From assembly GCA_039545315.1 (NCBI GenBank), contig BCIM01000001.1, forward strand, positions 2,265,783-2,329,782: a stretch of 64,000 bases of DNA, read 5' to 3'. This stretch comes from Kondoa malvinella (taxonomy: Eukaryota; Basidiomycota; Agaricostilbomycetes; Agaricostilbales; Kondoaceae). Under the pieces are notes generated by a model. That model ran no database searches. It was not told the origin of the DNA and worked only from the letters and a program-made list of their open reading frames with translations. A program made the position numbers and the translations under genes. Shown piece by piece: positions 9,420-22,146 of the stretch. How positions within the stretch are numbered: position 1 is the stretch's first letter; each line of letters opens with the position of its first letter.

Positions 9420-12400
9420 CTATCGCTTGGCCTTCTGCTTCTTACTGCTCCCTGCACCTCCCTGTTGCTGGCCTTGAATGAATGATACCAGCTCGTCTAG
9501 CGGAAGGTGACCCATTGAAGGCGCAACTAGTTGTTGTACGGCTATCGCAGCGCTGTCTTCATTTGTTTTGGCTACTGTCGGCTCTTTGGCGCCTTTCGCC
9601 ATCAGCTGTTTAGCCCGCTCTTCATCGAGACCCAGCCTTCGTGCCAGCCGACCAACTTTGGCCTGTTCGCCTCGTTCCTTATTGAGTATTGCTTTCGTAA
9701 GAACTTCATGAAGGTTCGCCGCTTCCACCGTCTTTTCGTCGAACTTGCCTAGACGCAGGTTGAACAGCTCAGATGCTTGTCCAGCTGTTTCGCGAGATGT
9801 AATTAGGTCGCCGCTCAAAGCCTGAGCATTTGCAAGCTGGACCATGATTGTCCCAGTTGCGATGGAAGTAGAGCCTCTTGTCTGAGAGCTGAGTTCGGTA
9901 GCAGTAGCCAGAAGAGGAACTGCAGCCGCGTGACCCTTCCACTGAGTGAGAATTTGAGCCGCATTCGTCTACGGATGTCTCAGCAACAGTGCGACTTCAC
10001 AAGACGATTCTACTCACAAGCGCTCGGATGGCTTCTGGATGAGCTTCACCGTAGATATTGGAGAAGAGCTCGAATGCATGGCGCAGCATCTTGAGTCCGA
10101 GGGCAGCGTTCCCGCTGGCATGTTCCAGAATGCCCAAGTCGATGTATTGTTGCGCAGTGATCGGGTGATCCAGGCCCATCGTGCGCTCCGCAAGAATGAC
10201 ACTCTGTCGGTTCATCTGTACCGCACTTTCCCAGAATTGGGCAGTCTCGCGCTTCGCTACTGCAAGGCTGTCATCATCGCGGAGACCACTTTCTCGCTTG
10301 GCTTTCTCCCTCTCTTCCGATGTCGACTCCGCTGTGTGACCGTTCTCGTAGGTGTTGACGTTGCGAGCAATCGGCTGTGCGACTTGATGATAGAGAACGG
10401 CGAGCTCGTGGTACTTGACTGCTAGTTCAGGATGCACCTGACCGAAAATTTGCTCATAGTAGGCCAAAGCATCGGTGACTAAGCCTTCTCCAACAGCTAG
10501 ATTGCCCTGGCTAACGTGTCGGTTGCCTTGTTCAAACACTTCGTCGGCTAAAGTGCTCTGAGAGACAAGTCAGCTTCTACTGTCCACCTCGGTTGCACAA
10601 AACAAAACATACCTTGTGAGGGACCTCTTTGACAATGGGATATACTTGGACGACGTCTGTTGGGTCAAAAGTCGTTGTCCGACTGCGTGTCACGGGCTCG
10701 CTGGTCTTCTTGGTTTTGGAAGATGAGGATTTGTTTTCTGTAGAGGTGATACCATTCGTCACAGGCGTCTGGAGATCATAATCGCGCAGCTCGAGCTGGA
10801 TGCCAACTCTTAGGCAAATGTCTCGAAGGAGTTGTTCTTTAGGTAATCGGTCGAAGTAGGATTCAGGCAAGCAGTATCGGTATCTGCTGGCGACTTCCTT
10901 GCGTAGATCCGATCGAAGCGAGTCCGGAGAGAGTTTGGTCCAGACACGGTCGCGAGTAGTAGGAGGTATTGATGAGGTATCAGGTGCCGGATGAGGATTC
11001 AGACTAGTCCCAAGAAGACAGTTGAAGAAGTGTGAGATACAAGGCGCAATTTCAGACAGATCGCGGCCTTTGAGTAATCGGCGGAGAACGTGCTTGGCTG
11101 CGCGAACGAGCATTTCCCTCTCTAGAGAGCGTACAAGTGCTTGCAGGATGCAAGTAGCGTATTCACGGTGCTTCTCTGGCACTTCGACTTGTTCGACAGA
11201 GGCTCGGGAAGCGACGAGACCGAGGTAGCGCATATTGATGCCGTGGCTGTGGAACTGTCTGGTGACGGAAGTACCGTCTGCTAGAGCCATACCGACGTTG
11301 ATGATGTCGCTGATGAGAGATGCGATAGCTGAGCTACGAAGGTGTTGCGATGCATCGCGTACGCTCTTGACCGTTGGGTCCGACTCGTCTGATTTGACGT
11401 AAGCTGCTTCATTCTTGCGTTCGACGAAAGCGTCTGGGTTGAATATGAGGTCGAATTGCGTAATGTCAATGACGGTCCGAGGTTGCTGCAGAGTCTCGAC
11501 TATCGCCTCGATTTCCGCTCGCTTGGTTGCTTGTTCTTCAGTCTCGCCTTCTCTTCGGTTGGCGAGTGCATTACTCTTTGCAACCTCGCTCTCCTTCTTG
11601 GCTTCGCTGGTCTCGTTGATGCGCTCATAGATCCAAGTCCGCAGCCGTGATTCGTGGAATGCTTCAATAAGCTCCGGACGAAGAAGAACGAATCGATGAG
11701 GGTACTTGATGCTGGAAAGCTCTTCCTCTGATGCCGTCTCGCTTGGGTTTCGGTACAGCGATGTTCCGTCAATGTCGTCCTCGAGGAAACAGACATCTAC
11801 AGATTGAAGGCGGACTGCGAATAATGGAATCAGCAAAAGGTTTTCCGGCAAGCATCATGAGAGCCCACAGAGATCGATCAGATAATGGTTCCCATCTAGA
11901 CCACGAATGATTTTGGTGTCTCCGCTCAATTCCAGCTCGGTCTCTTTACCATTCGCATCCTTGACTTTATGCGGTGCCAATCTGAGCGCTTGTCCAATCT
12001 TCTTTGCAAGCTCGGCAACTTCCGGTTCAGCAGCATAGCGACCTTCAGTGACTTCCGTGTCTGCTGAGCCATAGACGATCTTGAAAGGTGTTGTAGCTTC
12101 TTCTGCTTTCGTTTCCTTCTTCTCGGCATCCTTGTCCTCTGCTTGAGCTAGGACTGGGCTAGAAGTAGCGCTTTCGCCTTCTTCCTTGTTGACCACCTGG
12201 AATGAGTTGAGCGAAGCAGTAGATTCTGATAGGTCTTCCGCCTTCTTTTCGCTTTCCTTGTCCTTGTTGACTTTCTCCTTATCGGCGGCAGCAACAGTAG
12301 GCGGCAAGATGGAATCTTGGAAGCTAGTGAATCCAGGCAAGATAGTTTGCGCGATCCATCTCTCGCCCAAGTAATCGACGACAATAGTCGGGCAAAGATG

Positions 12401-14338
12401 AATCTTGTCCAAATCCAACTGGTTCATGATCTTGATGCCATTGACATCCTTTGCAGTTTGCACATGAACAGCTTCGTCTCCTCCTAGATGTGCGTAGCCG
12501 TCTAAGGCATCTGCAGCGGGAACGAATAGTAAGTTTTGGTGAAAGATGGTCTGGTTCTGAGGTGGTTCGGGAGGATTGGCAGGAAGGATATCGCCATGCA
12601 CAATGCCTACTACTGATCGACCAGCTGTGTATGCCAGATCTGCCAATGTTCTGGAAAGAAAGCGTTCACGTGCTAGACGTTCTGGCATGGTGCTTTTCGG
12701 TAGGTCACGGATGAGAACAAAGTCGGCATTCCAGTCTCGGGCTGTTGGAAGTGATTCAAGTGTCATGCTTCCAGTGAGGAGGTAGGCTGCTTGAGAGCGG
12801 ATAAAGTCTGACATTGGTGGAGGTGAAGAAACGAGCCAAGGTGCTGCGGGCATGCAATTTGTGATCAAGGCGTTGGAGAAAGTATCGGGATGCAATGGGA
12901 CTTCTGGCTTGAGTAGAGTGGCCATTGATTTGAGGAAGCGTGGTGAAAGGGCTGCGAGAAGACTGAAGATAGAGCTGAAAGTCCGCTCGGCTGTTGGACT
13001 TGAACGAGCTTGTCGGGGCGTTGGATCGAAATGATAGTTGTCCGACTTGTCCACGTACATGCCGGCAGTAGTGACGGTAATGTGAAGGAAGTCACCCTCG
13101 AGTGTTGTGATGCTTATGTAGAGAAGATGACCGCGAAGGCGTTGTTGCTGTGTTGGAGGATTCCAAGGTGAAAGTGTTAGCTGTTTGACGCAAAGAGGGA
13201 CAGGTGGTTTGTCGACGATCAGCTTGCGAGATGCAATCATCGCAGCAAGAGAGCTGGAGGAGCGATCCTGGGGCCAGTTGGCGAAAGCATGTTCTTGCTC
13301 TTCGGCTGCTGGATCATTGGGCGGTGAAGACGACTCTGGCTTTTCGTTGCCATTTACACGTGCTTTGCTCTTCTTGCCTTTCTTGCCGGATTTTGTTGAT
13401 GATTCTGTTTGAGCATCTGCAAGATATTAACGGACGCAAATGTCAGCAGTAGTGATTAGCTCACCTTCTGTGAAGGAGGTCGGCGCTCTGTGAAAGATTG
13501 GCTCCTCAAACTTGACAGGACCTCTCAGAGTAGAGAACATGGTTGTACCAGCTTCTACTACGGGCGAATTTGGCTCCATAGCTGGTATCCGGTAAGTCTG
13601 TCGCAGACGAGTGCCTTGGAAAGAGTTGGTAAAGACATCACGAGCACGCAGAAGATGTTCTCTTGCAGCCGCTTCCGTCCACGAGCCTACGATCAAGATA
13701 AGCAAAGTGTATCTTGAATCAAAAGATAAGGAAAGCCTACAGTCTACGACCTTTAAGATCCTAGGGACGCTCAAGTCCTTGTATTCCTGGCCTTGGAAGA
13801 TAGTACCAATCTCCAACCATTCATGAAGCGGTTCCTTTGTTCCCTCCAGATCATCGCTAACAGGCGTCCCATCCGCCGATTCCGCAGGTACTCGCACAAA
13901 GCTGAAAGCGCCCAGCCAATACCCTTCGCCTTCAAGCACAATCGTCTTGAGCTCGCGCAGAGGTTCTGCAGCTGACGTAGTAATGGTTAAAGCTAGAGCA
14001 CCTTTATCGCTCGGCAATGTAGATTTTGCTGCTGCTAGCTCTGGTGCAGGCGGTGTAGGCAGCATGACCAGGATTCTGTCACATCGCAATCTTAGTCCTT
14101 ATTCTGCTGCCTCTGCTGCTGTCTTCGACTCACTCGAATTGCTCAGCTGTGTTGCAATATGCATCAGAATTTTGATCGTCGGGCTCAAGCTGTACAGGAA
14201 TGACTGACGTTCTAAAGCTTTCATCTCTTCATCCTTAAGCTGTTCAGCATCGTTGCTAGCAATTCCATCTGTTGCTGTTTGCTGCTCAGGCTTTGGCGTG
14301 GAGGAGTCATCGACCAAATCGTCTTGAGAGGACGACAT
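9420..14338 (-). CDS. CLU1: Clustered mitochondria protein homolog
   Basis: Large cytosolic protein of the Clu/CLUH family, known to bind mRNAs of mitochondrial proteins and to keep mitochondria dispersed; yeast Clu1 also co-purifies with eIF3. The ATG at 14338 opens the first exon (MSSSQDDLVDD). The N-terminal CLU_N-like part lies in 13427-14089 and the Clu domain core in 11855-13240 (WNADFVLIRDLP, then DYLGERWIAQTILPG). A large acidic, Lys-rich insert (about 12050-12300) interrupts it. The TGA seen at about 11850 lies inside a 54-nt intron (GTGGGC...GCAG); splicing gives YLIDLFRLQSVDV, as expected for the family. The middle part is 10577-11830 and TPR-like repeats lie in 9997-10539 (YYEQIFGQVHPELAVKYHEL). 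The C-terminus is Lys-rich (SSKKQKAKR). It converges on the kinase gene; the 286-bp gap between them holds nothing recognised. Confidence 0.92.
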
Positions 14339-14563
14339 GATATCTTTGAGCTAAGTGATATCAAGAACCGACTAGCTTGAAATTGGCCGGGTGCGGTGCT
14401 GGACTGCTGATGCTTTGCCTTCCAAGATCACAAATTTTGGAATTGAGACTTCTCCCGAGACATCCACCGCAAGCTGTCAGACGTCCTCGGCTTGTCCCGC
14501 TCGATCAAGTCGCCGAAGGCCACTGAGATGAAAGCCCAGGCGACGCGTAGAATGGACAAGTGA

Positions 14564-15797
14564 TTATGCAGCCGCACCCGTTGCTCTATAGAACCGCATG
14601 TTACCATCTGAGCCCGCAGAAACAAAAGCCCCTCCACCCAAGCCTGTCCCTGCTACTCCTTCTAATGCCGGACTAGGTGCTTGCGGTCGCCAAGATATCG
14701 ACCAAACATCTTTTGGTTGATCTCGAATGGTCGTGAGCGGTGCTGAGAGGTGCGAAAAGTCCCATAGCTTGATCGTTCTGCTTCTCGATCAGACGAGTTC
14801 ATGCCGAATTGACGGGTGCTTACCCATCAGCTGACCTGTACGACTGATCAGCAAGGATTTGTAGATGAAGGAGCAGAACGCACCCGCTAGCTAAAACTTT
14901 CCCATCGCCTCTAGCGCTAAGTGAAAGTAACCAACCCGAGTGCGCTTCCATACTGGTCACACTGCTCATACTCCGCCTACTCAACGCTAATCGCACGTCA
15001 AAGACTTTGATGTGTGCGTCGTCGCCCTGTGAGAATCTTCAACTTTGACCTACCAGGGCAGATAGAGAGACGGGGCATACACCAGTGATGAGCAAAGCGG
15101 AATCAGCAGAAAACGTCAAGGAGCGAATTGTTTTCGCATGAGCTAGCTTGACATTAACACATGACATGCGTATAGAAAGCGATTGGACTGACCAGGAAAA
15201 GTCTGGATTAGTACTCCCTGCGCCGAATCATACAATGACACTTCGCCCGAACTGGTCGCAGTAGCCAACAGAGTTCCATCCGGAGAATAAGCACAACAAG
15301 TCGCAAAGACCCCTCGACCATCCATGGTAGACAACACTTCTCCAAAACCTTCTTGGCTGGCTTTGAGTAGAGATACTTTCGCTTTATCTCCTGCTGTAGC
15401 TAAGACGTTGCCCTCTGGATGCAAGGCGATCTGCCATGCTTGACTTGGTTTGAGGGAAGTACTCGCTTGATGTGCGCCATCTGGTAGGCCATACCGACAT
15501 AGCTTAGAGTCGAGCGAGTTCGTTATGGCATAGTCGTTGTGTGCAGCAAGAGAGACGATTGCAAGAGAGGAAGTAGGGCTTGTGATAGTTGCTTGCGCTT
15601 CTGTTCGTGATACAGACGTGTCCCTTTGAACAGCAGGAATGAGACAGCGGCCAGAGCTGCGACACAGACCGTGTTCACCAGATGCGTAATTTCCCATCCA
15701 AACCGCCAGCGAGCGCAACATTAGAGCTGGCAAAAGCAGTGCACCATAGTTCGTTTCCAGCGGCAGTCTCGCTGTCGACGAGATAATTCAAAGACAT
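14564..15797 (-). CDS. SKI8: SKI8/WDR61 WD40 protein
   Basis: A seven-blade WD40 protein of the Ski8/WDR61 type, which in other organisms is a subunit of the cytosolic Ski complex (feeding mRNA to the exosome) and of the PAF1 complex in some lineages. The ATG at 15797 begins MSLNYLVDSETAAGNELWC; exon 1 ends in GGLDGKLRIW before a GTGAAC donor. Later blades: YAITNSLDSKLCRYG, VLATAGDKAKVSLL, CCAYSPDGTLLATATSSGEV, KTIRSLTFSADSALLITG, GDDAHIKVFDVR and SADGTIKLWDFS. It ends in GSDGNMRFYRATGAAA. Each WD unit is split by short introns. Only 26 bp separate this start codon from that of DPH7 on the other strand. WDR61 is the best match; another small WD40 protein is less likely because of the blade order and length (about 330 residues). 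Confidence 0.8.
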
Positions 15798-15823
15798 GGT
15801 TGCTTCTTGCCGAACGAGCGAAA

Positions 15824-17194
15824 ATGACGATAGACTCTCTCGACACGGTGTATTCAGCTTGCTCTGCAGAGTTCTGCCCTAGTATACCATCGTTACTGGC
15901 ATGTGGCACATATCAAATAGCAGAAGATGAGTCTGTAGAGAGGAATCCGGACAGTCCTGCTACGAAACGCTTTGGACGTTGTTTGCTGTATGACACATCA
16001 GAGGGGAGGCTGTAGGCTATTCTGCGTGTCAGTGTACCCTCTGAGCTGAATATGTATCGATAGACGAGAGACGCAACGTTTCGATCAAGCTGCTATACTC
16101 GACATGAAATGGTGAGCGTCCCTTCTCAAGACAGACCAACGCTTTCGACTAAGCGCTATCGTATCAGGACTATGCTCAAAAACCAGCAAGTCCTCGCACT
16201 CGCAGGAGCAGAAGGCCAAGTGTCTCTCCGTAGACTAAATTCTAAGCAAAAGGTACAGTCACAGTCCTCTTGTGTACTTACTTCACCAGCTCATGAATAG
16301 AGAAGCTAGATCCTCTAATGAATATCGAATGCTCGGAATCAAAGAATCTCTGTCTTTCGCTGGATTGGTCGAACAGGCGAGATTCCAGGCAAGTTTTCCG
16401 CTTTACACTGAAGGTCAATCAACTAATTCTGAGCAGTATTGAGCCTGAGCTCGCGGTCTCTATAAGCGATGGAACCGTCTCTATCTACTCCGGCCAAGAC
16501 TTTGAGCAGTCTGATTCCTGGCATGCGCATGATTTTGAACCCTGGATAGTAGCCTGGGATTGCTGGAACAACCAAACTTTGTGGACTGGTCAGTTCTATT
16601 GGAGTGCTATGATTCAGCTTACATCTTGCTAGGCGGTGATGACTGCCGATTGAAAGCTTGGGATCGTAGACAAGGCTTTTCCAGCCCAAGTAGCATGAAC
16701 AAGCGTTTTGATGGCGGCGTTACCACGATCCAGTCACATGCTCTCAGAGAGAACCTGCTAGCTGTAGGAAGGTATGCCTTACACCCTGCTTGCCAGACTC
16801 TCGCTCACGCTGAACAGCTATGACTCCCGTCTTCGAATCTTCGATAAACGAAAGATGACACAATCGTTGACAGAGACTGACGTGGGAGGTGTAAGCTCTC
16901 TTTGCATAGCTTCAGTCTCGAATTCATCTTGTGTAGGGCATCTGGCGAGTCAAATGGCATGCGACAGACGCAAACAAAATCTTGGTAGCTTGCATGCATG
17001 ACGGTTTCAAAGTGCTCTCATGCGACACCAGCGAAGAGCAGCCCTCAACAGTCAATATAGACAAGAGGTTTGACGAGCATGAGAGTCTAGCGTATGGCGC
17101 AGATTGGCTTGGAGCACGACAGGATGGACGTACACTGATAGCGAGTTGTTCATTTTACGACCATAGACTATGTATATGGAATGATGCGCCCTGA
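15824..17194 (+). CDS. DPH7: Diphthine methyltransferase-type WD40 protein (DPH7/Rrt2)
   Basis: WD40 protein of the Dph7/Rrt2 family, which removes the methyl ester from methylated diphthine on elongation factor 2 before the final amidation. The start MTIDSLDTVYSACSAEFCP followed by LLACGTYQI is the family signature. Further WD-like segments: ESKNLCLSLDWSNRRDSR, SISDGTVSIYSG, LLGGDDCRLKAWDRRQG, NSYDSRLRIFDKR and YGADWLGARQDGRTLIASCS. It ends in FYDHRLCIWNDAP. Five or more short introns split it (for example GTGAGCG after ILDMKW near 16110). It is the only diphthamide-pathway gene in the window. The promoter must overlap that of SKI8 or lie inside its transcript. Confidence 0.85.
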
Positions 17195-17226
17195 TTATCC
17201 TTCTCCTATACTGCCTATCGTCGTGA

Positions 17227-20200
17227 TCATGCACTTCTACACAGAATCTTTAGCGCTGGCATAAAGACATCCGTGACACCTGATTGCAGCAATTGTAGAT
17301 GAAGGTCAAGTGCGAGGCCAGGGTCACTGTTGCGGATAGCTAAAAGCAGACTAATGATCAGGCAGGTCAAGAGCCTGAATGCTGAGACACGAACCTTGTT
17401 CGATGCCATTCAAACCATCTACTGCAGACTGGCTAAGAGTCTCGCAATTAAGAGCGTCGAAGAGCACATTCAACCGCCTTTCCGTGTCATCGACCATTTT
17501 CTTTTGAGGAGCCTGTTCTCATACATCAGTACGGAACGCCCAGCTGTTTATGCTGCAACAAACCGGCGTGTTTTGCCTTATGAATTGCATACGCTCAGAG
17601 AACGTCTGGTAGATTGGCATACTACCGGAAGGAATGTGAGAGCGGTCACCGACAGCTGATCAAAGACTTAGAATTGGCTGGCATCAAGGAAGGAAAAGCT
17701 TACGGTATTTCGGCTTTGGAGGTTCCGGCTTTGCAACAGGCGCACGAGCAGGTTCAGGTTGCCTTTGCTGCTGTGGGGGACCAGGCTGCATCTGGGAAGC
17801 CGGTGGAGGCATATTGGAAGGACCGTTTTGGAACTGATTTGGCTGATTTGGCATGGATGGAGGACCAGGAGGACGATTGTCCGGGCCAGGTGCATATGAG
17901 TCAGCTCCATATTGAGACTGTTGCATGCCATTGGGCGGCTGAGGAGGCATGCCAAAGTTTTGAGGTGGAGGAGCCATTGGCATTTGCGGACTCATCATAT
18001 GCTGCTGTCTTTGTTGAGGTGGCTGTGGACTGAAAGAACCTCCTCTTGGTGGAGGTGGGCCTGCGTTGCGAGAAGAAGATGGCGGCGGTGGCGAAAGAGC
18101 AGATCTTGAAGGTGGTGGACCAAAGTTCTGTCTTCCTGGCGCCGGAGAACCTGAAGGACCGCGACTAGGCGGCGGAGGAGGTACATTGCCGCCCATTTGC
18201 TGACCTGGCATAGAGGGTGTTGGCATATTAGGAAATGGAGATGCGATAGGGTTTCTTGCTGCTGAAGGCGCTCGCTGAATCGGAGCTGCTTTTGGCGGCG
18301 GCGCATCGTTCCATCCACCATCAGGAACGTACTTCTTGGGAGGAGGAGCTATGGAAGGCGTAGAAGAAGGCGGAGGTGCGTGGAAAGCCGAAGGTCCTCT
18401 ACCATAAGGCCCGCCATCAGCTGCATTTTGCGCTGAACCATAAGGATTGTATGGTTCTTGCTGCTGTTGCTGTTGAGGCTGGGCGAAAGACTGAGGCGGC
18501 ATGCCAGGTGTGATAAACGGCTGGGAGTTTTGAGGCGCATAAGGCGACTGGCTTGGAGGATTGGCCGGCTGCGATGGCATATAAGAAGGCTGGGCAGGAG
18601 GCTGTTGAGGTTGCATGGGCGCAACTTGCTGCTGAGGCGCGTTGTATGCAGAAGCAGGAGCATTGAATACACTTGGAGCTGCTGGCGCACCATAAGTGTT
18701 TGGCATTGCTCTGTTTGCGGACGCTGGAGTCGCTTTAGGAGTCGCTTTGATTGCTGCTCTCTTGCCAGTAGCCTCTTGCAATCTTGCCCTAACGGAAGTC
18801 GCATCAACGTCAGGCGATTCGGTACCAACATAATCCTTTGGCGTGAGTTCAATGTAGCGGACAGCAGACGAAAGCAAGCCTTGTGCCGCCAGTACTTCTG
18901 CATATTCCCTGTAGAGATCGTAAAGCGTGGCCAGTTTGTAAGATCTGGCGTGCGATTGAGCAATCTCTGCTGAATTGGTGGGCTGAGCTAGATCCGTGTC
19001 CGAGTAGTTGACAGCGCTCTGGAAGATAGTAACCTTCTCGATGAACGTTTGTAGGGCTTGAGCATGTGCCGAAGGCTTGGGCAATTCGCTTGAGGATTCG
19101 TCTTCCTTCATCTCTTGTACCCAAATCGACACAACCTTCTCTAGCTTGCCAGCAGCCATATAACAAAGAACAGCATTCTTGCGATAATCCATATTGGGGG
19201 TAGTCGAGCGGTTGGACAAGGTGTATTGATATTCAAGACGTTGACCGAGTTGCTCGACTAGACTAGCAAACTCATCTGCTCGGGCAAAGGTGCAAAGGAC
19301 GACAAAGATCTCTTGCCATTCAGGTAGTTCTGCGTTTTGCACAATATCCGACAAATCGTTGGCGACAATTGATTGGAACAGGCGAAGGTACGGCAAAGCG
19401 ATGGTCTGCCGTTCAAAGTAGGCCTTTTGAGTCTTTGCCAGAAGTTCTGGACCGCCGCGGACAGCTAGGAGCAATGCGTCGGCGTATCTGTCGAGCGACA
19501 AGCAAAGCGAGACGGCGCTGGTAAAGTCGCCAAGAACAAGAGCGCGAGTGATCAAACGGTCGCCATCTGACTCTTCCGAGGGATAAATCTTGAACTGATT
19601 TGGCTTGACACTGATGCCAGAAGCAGCGGAAGATGGTCGAGAGCCGATAGTCGCAGCGACAGACGAGTCTGCTCGATTTGTTTCGCCTTGCAGGTAGTCG
19701 GGCAAAGCAGCAGGTCTTCCAGATCGGATCTGACTGTAGAAGTCGAGAGTAGCTTGGTTGTTTTGCTGCTGGGTTTGAGGTGGGGCCGCATCGTCGCCGA
19801 ATAAGCTTGGCTCTGTGACTTCTGATTCAGGAGCTTGTTTGGTGCTCTCTGATAAGTTGCTAAAGCTAGTTTCCGATCTGGCTGTAGCAGCTGCAGCCTC
19901 GCCTTCTGAAGAAGCAGAAAGACCATCGGTGGGTGTATCGGCAAATGTGACCAAAGGCTCACGCGCTACGGAGCTCGAGTCGTCTCCGCCCGCTTCAGAT
20001 GTTTCGTTCAGACCGATCTCGCTTGAAGACTTGTGCAAAGAAGCGCGAGATTTGTAGGATTGAATAGCCCCTTCAACCTTCTTCTTCACCTCTTCCTTTG
20101 AGAAGCCAAGCAGCGAGACCATCTCCTCCTTCGAGTCCGCCTTGAACAGAGCTGCCAAGAGCTGCCATCCAACAGCAGGTTTACCATCTGCATCTTTTGT

Positions 20201-21937
20201 AGAGCTCGCAGCCTCTTTGATTTTGTTCTCGCAAAGCGTGGCCAGATCTTTGTTTTCCTTTGCCTGTTCTAGGCTTCGCACCCGCTTGACAAGGTCTTGT
20301 TCGGAAGCAACAGACTGGATAAAGACATTGGAAAGCACGGGAAGCTGTGCACTACCACCTTGAGCTGGTGCTTTCTGTTTTGGCTGTTTGACGATGACGA
20401 GCTTTCCACCAAAGCCGAAAGTGGCGGAAACAGGCCGTTTGAGCCATTTCGGAGCTTGTTGCAATGATACGGCTGGGTAGCTCTGAGTGTTGAGGTTTGT
20501 CACGTCGAACAGGTCTGTTCCAGTTGGCCTTTCAGCTTGAATTTCGGCTTCGGAACGCGTCGATTGCAGAGAGTGCACGCCGATAGTGCCGTCGTAAGAT
20601 CCAACAGCGATAAGATCTGGTACTTGAGGACATATCTGAGCTCTGAAAGACCAATTTGACCCTCTTGCAAGCTGTTCGCAGTTAGTTTCTGACATCTAAG
20701 TTGAGCATGAACGCATACCTCGCCCACGGATTGACCTGTCGTAGGGTTCCAGCAGATAGTGCGCGAGTCTTTGCCACAGGTGATGAGAAGGTCAGGATCT
20801 TGCGTGCTCCACTCCATGTGCAGAATGCCTTTATCGTGTCCGGTCAAGGTCTGTTGATCAGTTAGCTCGCAACGAGACAATTGTTGATGTGACATACCCT
20901 TTCAGGCTCTCTAGGGTTTCGGAGATCCCACATGAAGACGACTGGCGTCATGTCATTCTCTGAAGACACGGCCAACATGCTCGACTATTGCTGAATCAGA
21001 ACAACATCAGAGGCAAAAGACATATAGCTAACTGTCTCAGGATGCCATGCTACGCAGCTTGATCCTCCCCGACCGCCCGCAGGGGCCATCCAATTCTGAG
21101 GCATGTTCGCTCCAACTTGACCGCCCATCTGACCCTGAGGTGCTGCTAGCGTGACAAATTCTCGCTTTGTACGTAAATCCCAGACGACTGTGTAGCCTGA
21201 AGAGGAAGAAGTTGCAAAGATGGATTCGTGCTGCGGATTCCATGCAAGCGAAGTAATGTCTTCTAGGTTCCTCGATCTTGTGCCGGGAGAGAACGGCTTG
21301 CCTGGTGTAGCAAGGTCCCAGATCCAGATCTATGCGTTTCGGACCAAGTCAGCCTCGACAGGGCTTACAGGCCTTGGCACGCACCTCGCCATTCGACGCG
21401 CCTGTTGCCAAAACATTCGTCTTTATGGAATTGAAGCCCATTGCTCGAATAGGCGTCGAATGCATGTCCTTATTGCTCCATATCAGGGCACTGTGAATGC
21501 CATCGGGCCAACATGAGAATAGCTCAAGCCGGCCTGAGGCAACTGACTCTTCTGGCGACGCATTGTCCATGATCTTGACTGGATCGTAGATGCCTAATTC
21601 TCCATCCTCAAAGCCAGCAGCTATCACGCCTTTCGGGTAGTCGGGCGCATGCACATAACCCCATGCAAGGCTCGTAAATCTGTACTATCCTGTGAGCCTA
21701 CGGAAGGCACTGATGTCACATAACGTACCTAGCTGAAGTCTTGATGCTGCCTTTGAGGACAGACTGTCCATTTTCAGTTTGCAGCGGATCCCAGATTTCG
21801 AGCTTGCTTTCATTGGAGAAAGTATCGTCTAGAGCATCAGCACTCGAGCCAGCAGCTAGAAGCGGCGTCTTGAGACCCTGTGCTGTGCGCGGACTCCAGC
21901 AAAAGGTTGCCGAGGACTGAATCAACGCGCGTGCCAT
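17227..21937 (-). CDS. SEC31: COPII outer-coat protein Sec31
   Basis: Sec31 pairs with Sec13 to form the outer cage of COPII vesicles at ER exit sites. The ATG at 21937 gives MARALIQSSATFCWSP, then LLAAGSSADALDDTFSN, the standard Sec31 start. WD40 blades fill 20500-21900 in several exons (HMEWSTQDPDLLITCGKDSR). One long exon (17684-20695) carries the helical ACE1-like core and a Pro/Gln-rich region of about 300 residues. The frame seems to stop at 17684, but a GTAAGC donor there joins (phase 1) to 17640, giving YPVGDRSHIPSGSMPIYQTF, then APQKKMVDDTERRLNVLFDA and a last exon with NSDPGLALDLHLQLL. These are the conserved Sec31 C-terminal helices, so the true stop is at 17227. Expected length is about 1,250-1,300 residues. 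Confidence 0.95.
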
Positions 21938-22146
21938 GGTCACTATGAATTGTCTTGCGCGAAAGGCTCAAATTCGTAGATGAGAGCCTCGATTCGTGAC
22001 AGAGGAGTGGTCGTATGGATCGTCTCGCAGTCTGAGGCCAGCCAGACGAGTCGTTGAACGTTGTTGTGGGTCAGCGTCGACTTCGACGTGGAACTGAGGT
22101 TTAGAGCACGATCAATAGTCTATTGTACAGTCATCTAGAATACCCT

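Noticed and set aside
11800..11860. In-frame TGA that seems to split CLU1 into two genes
   Set aside because: It lies in a 54-nt GTGGGC...GCAG intron; splicing gives YLIDLFRLQSVDV, as expected for the family.
17640..17690. Stop codon at 17684 as the end of SEC31
   Set aside because: A GTAAGC donor precedes it and the next exons encode the conserved Sec31 C-terminal helices, so the gene ends at 17227.
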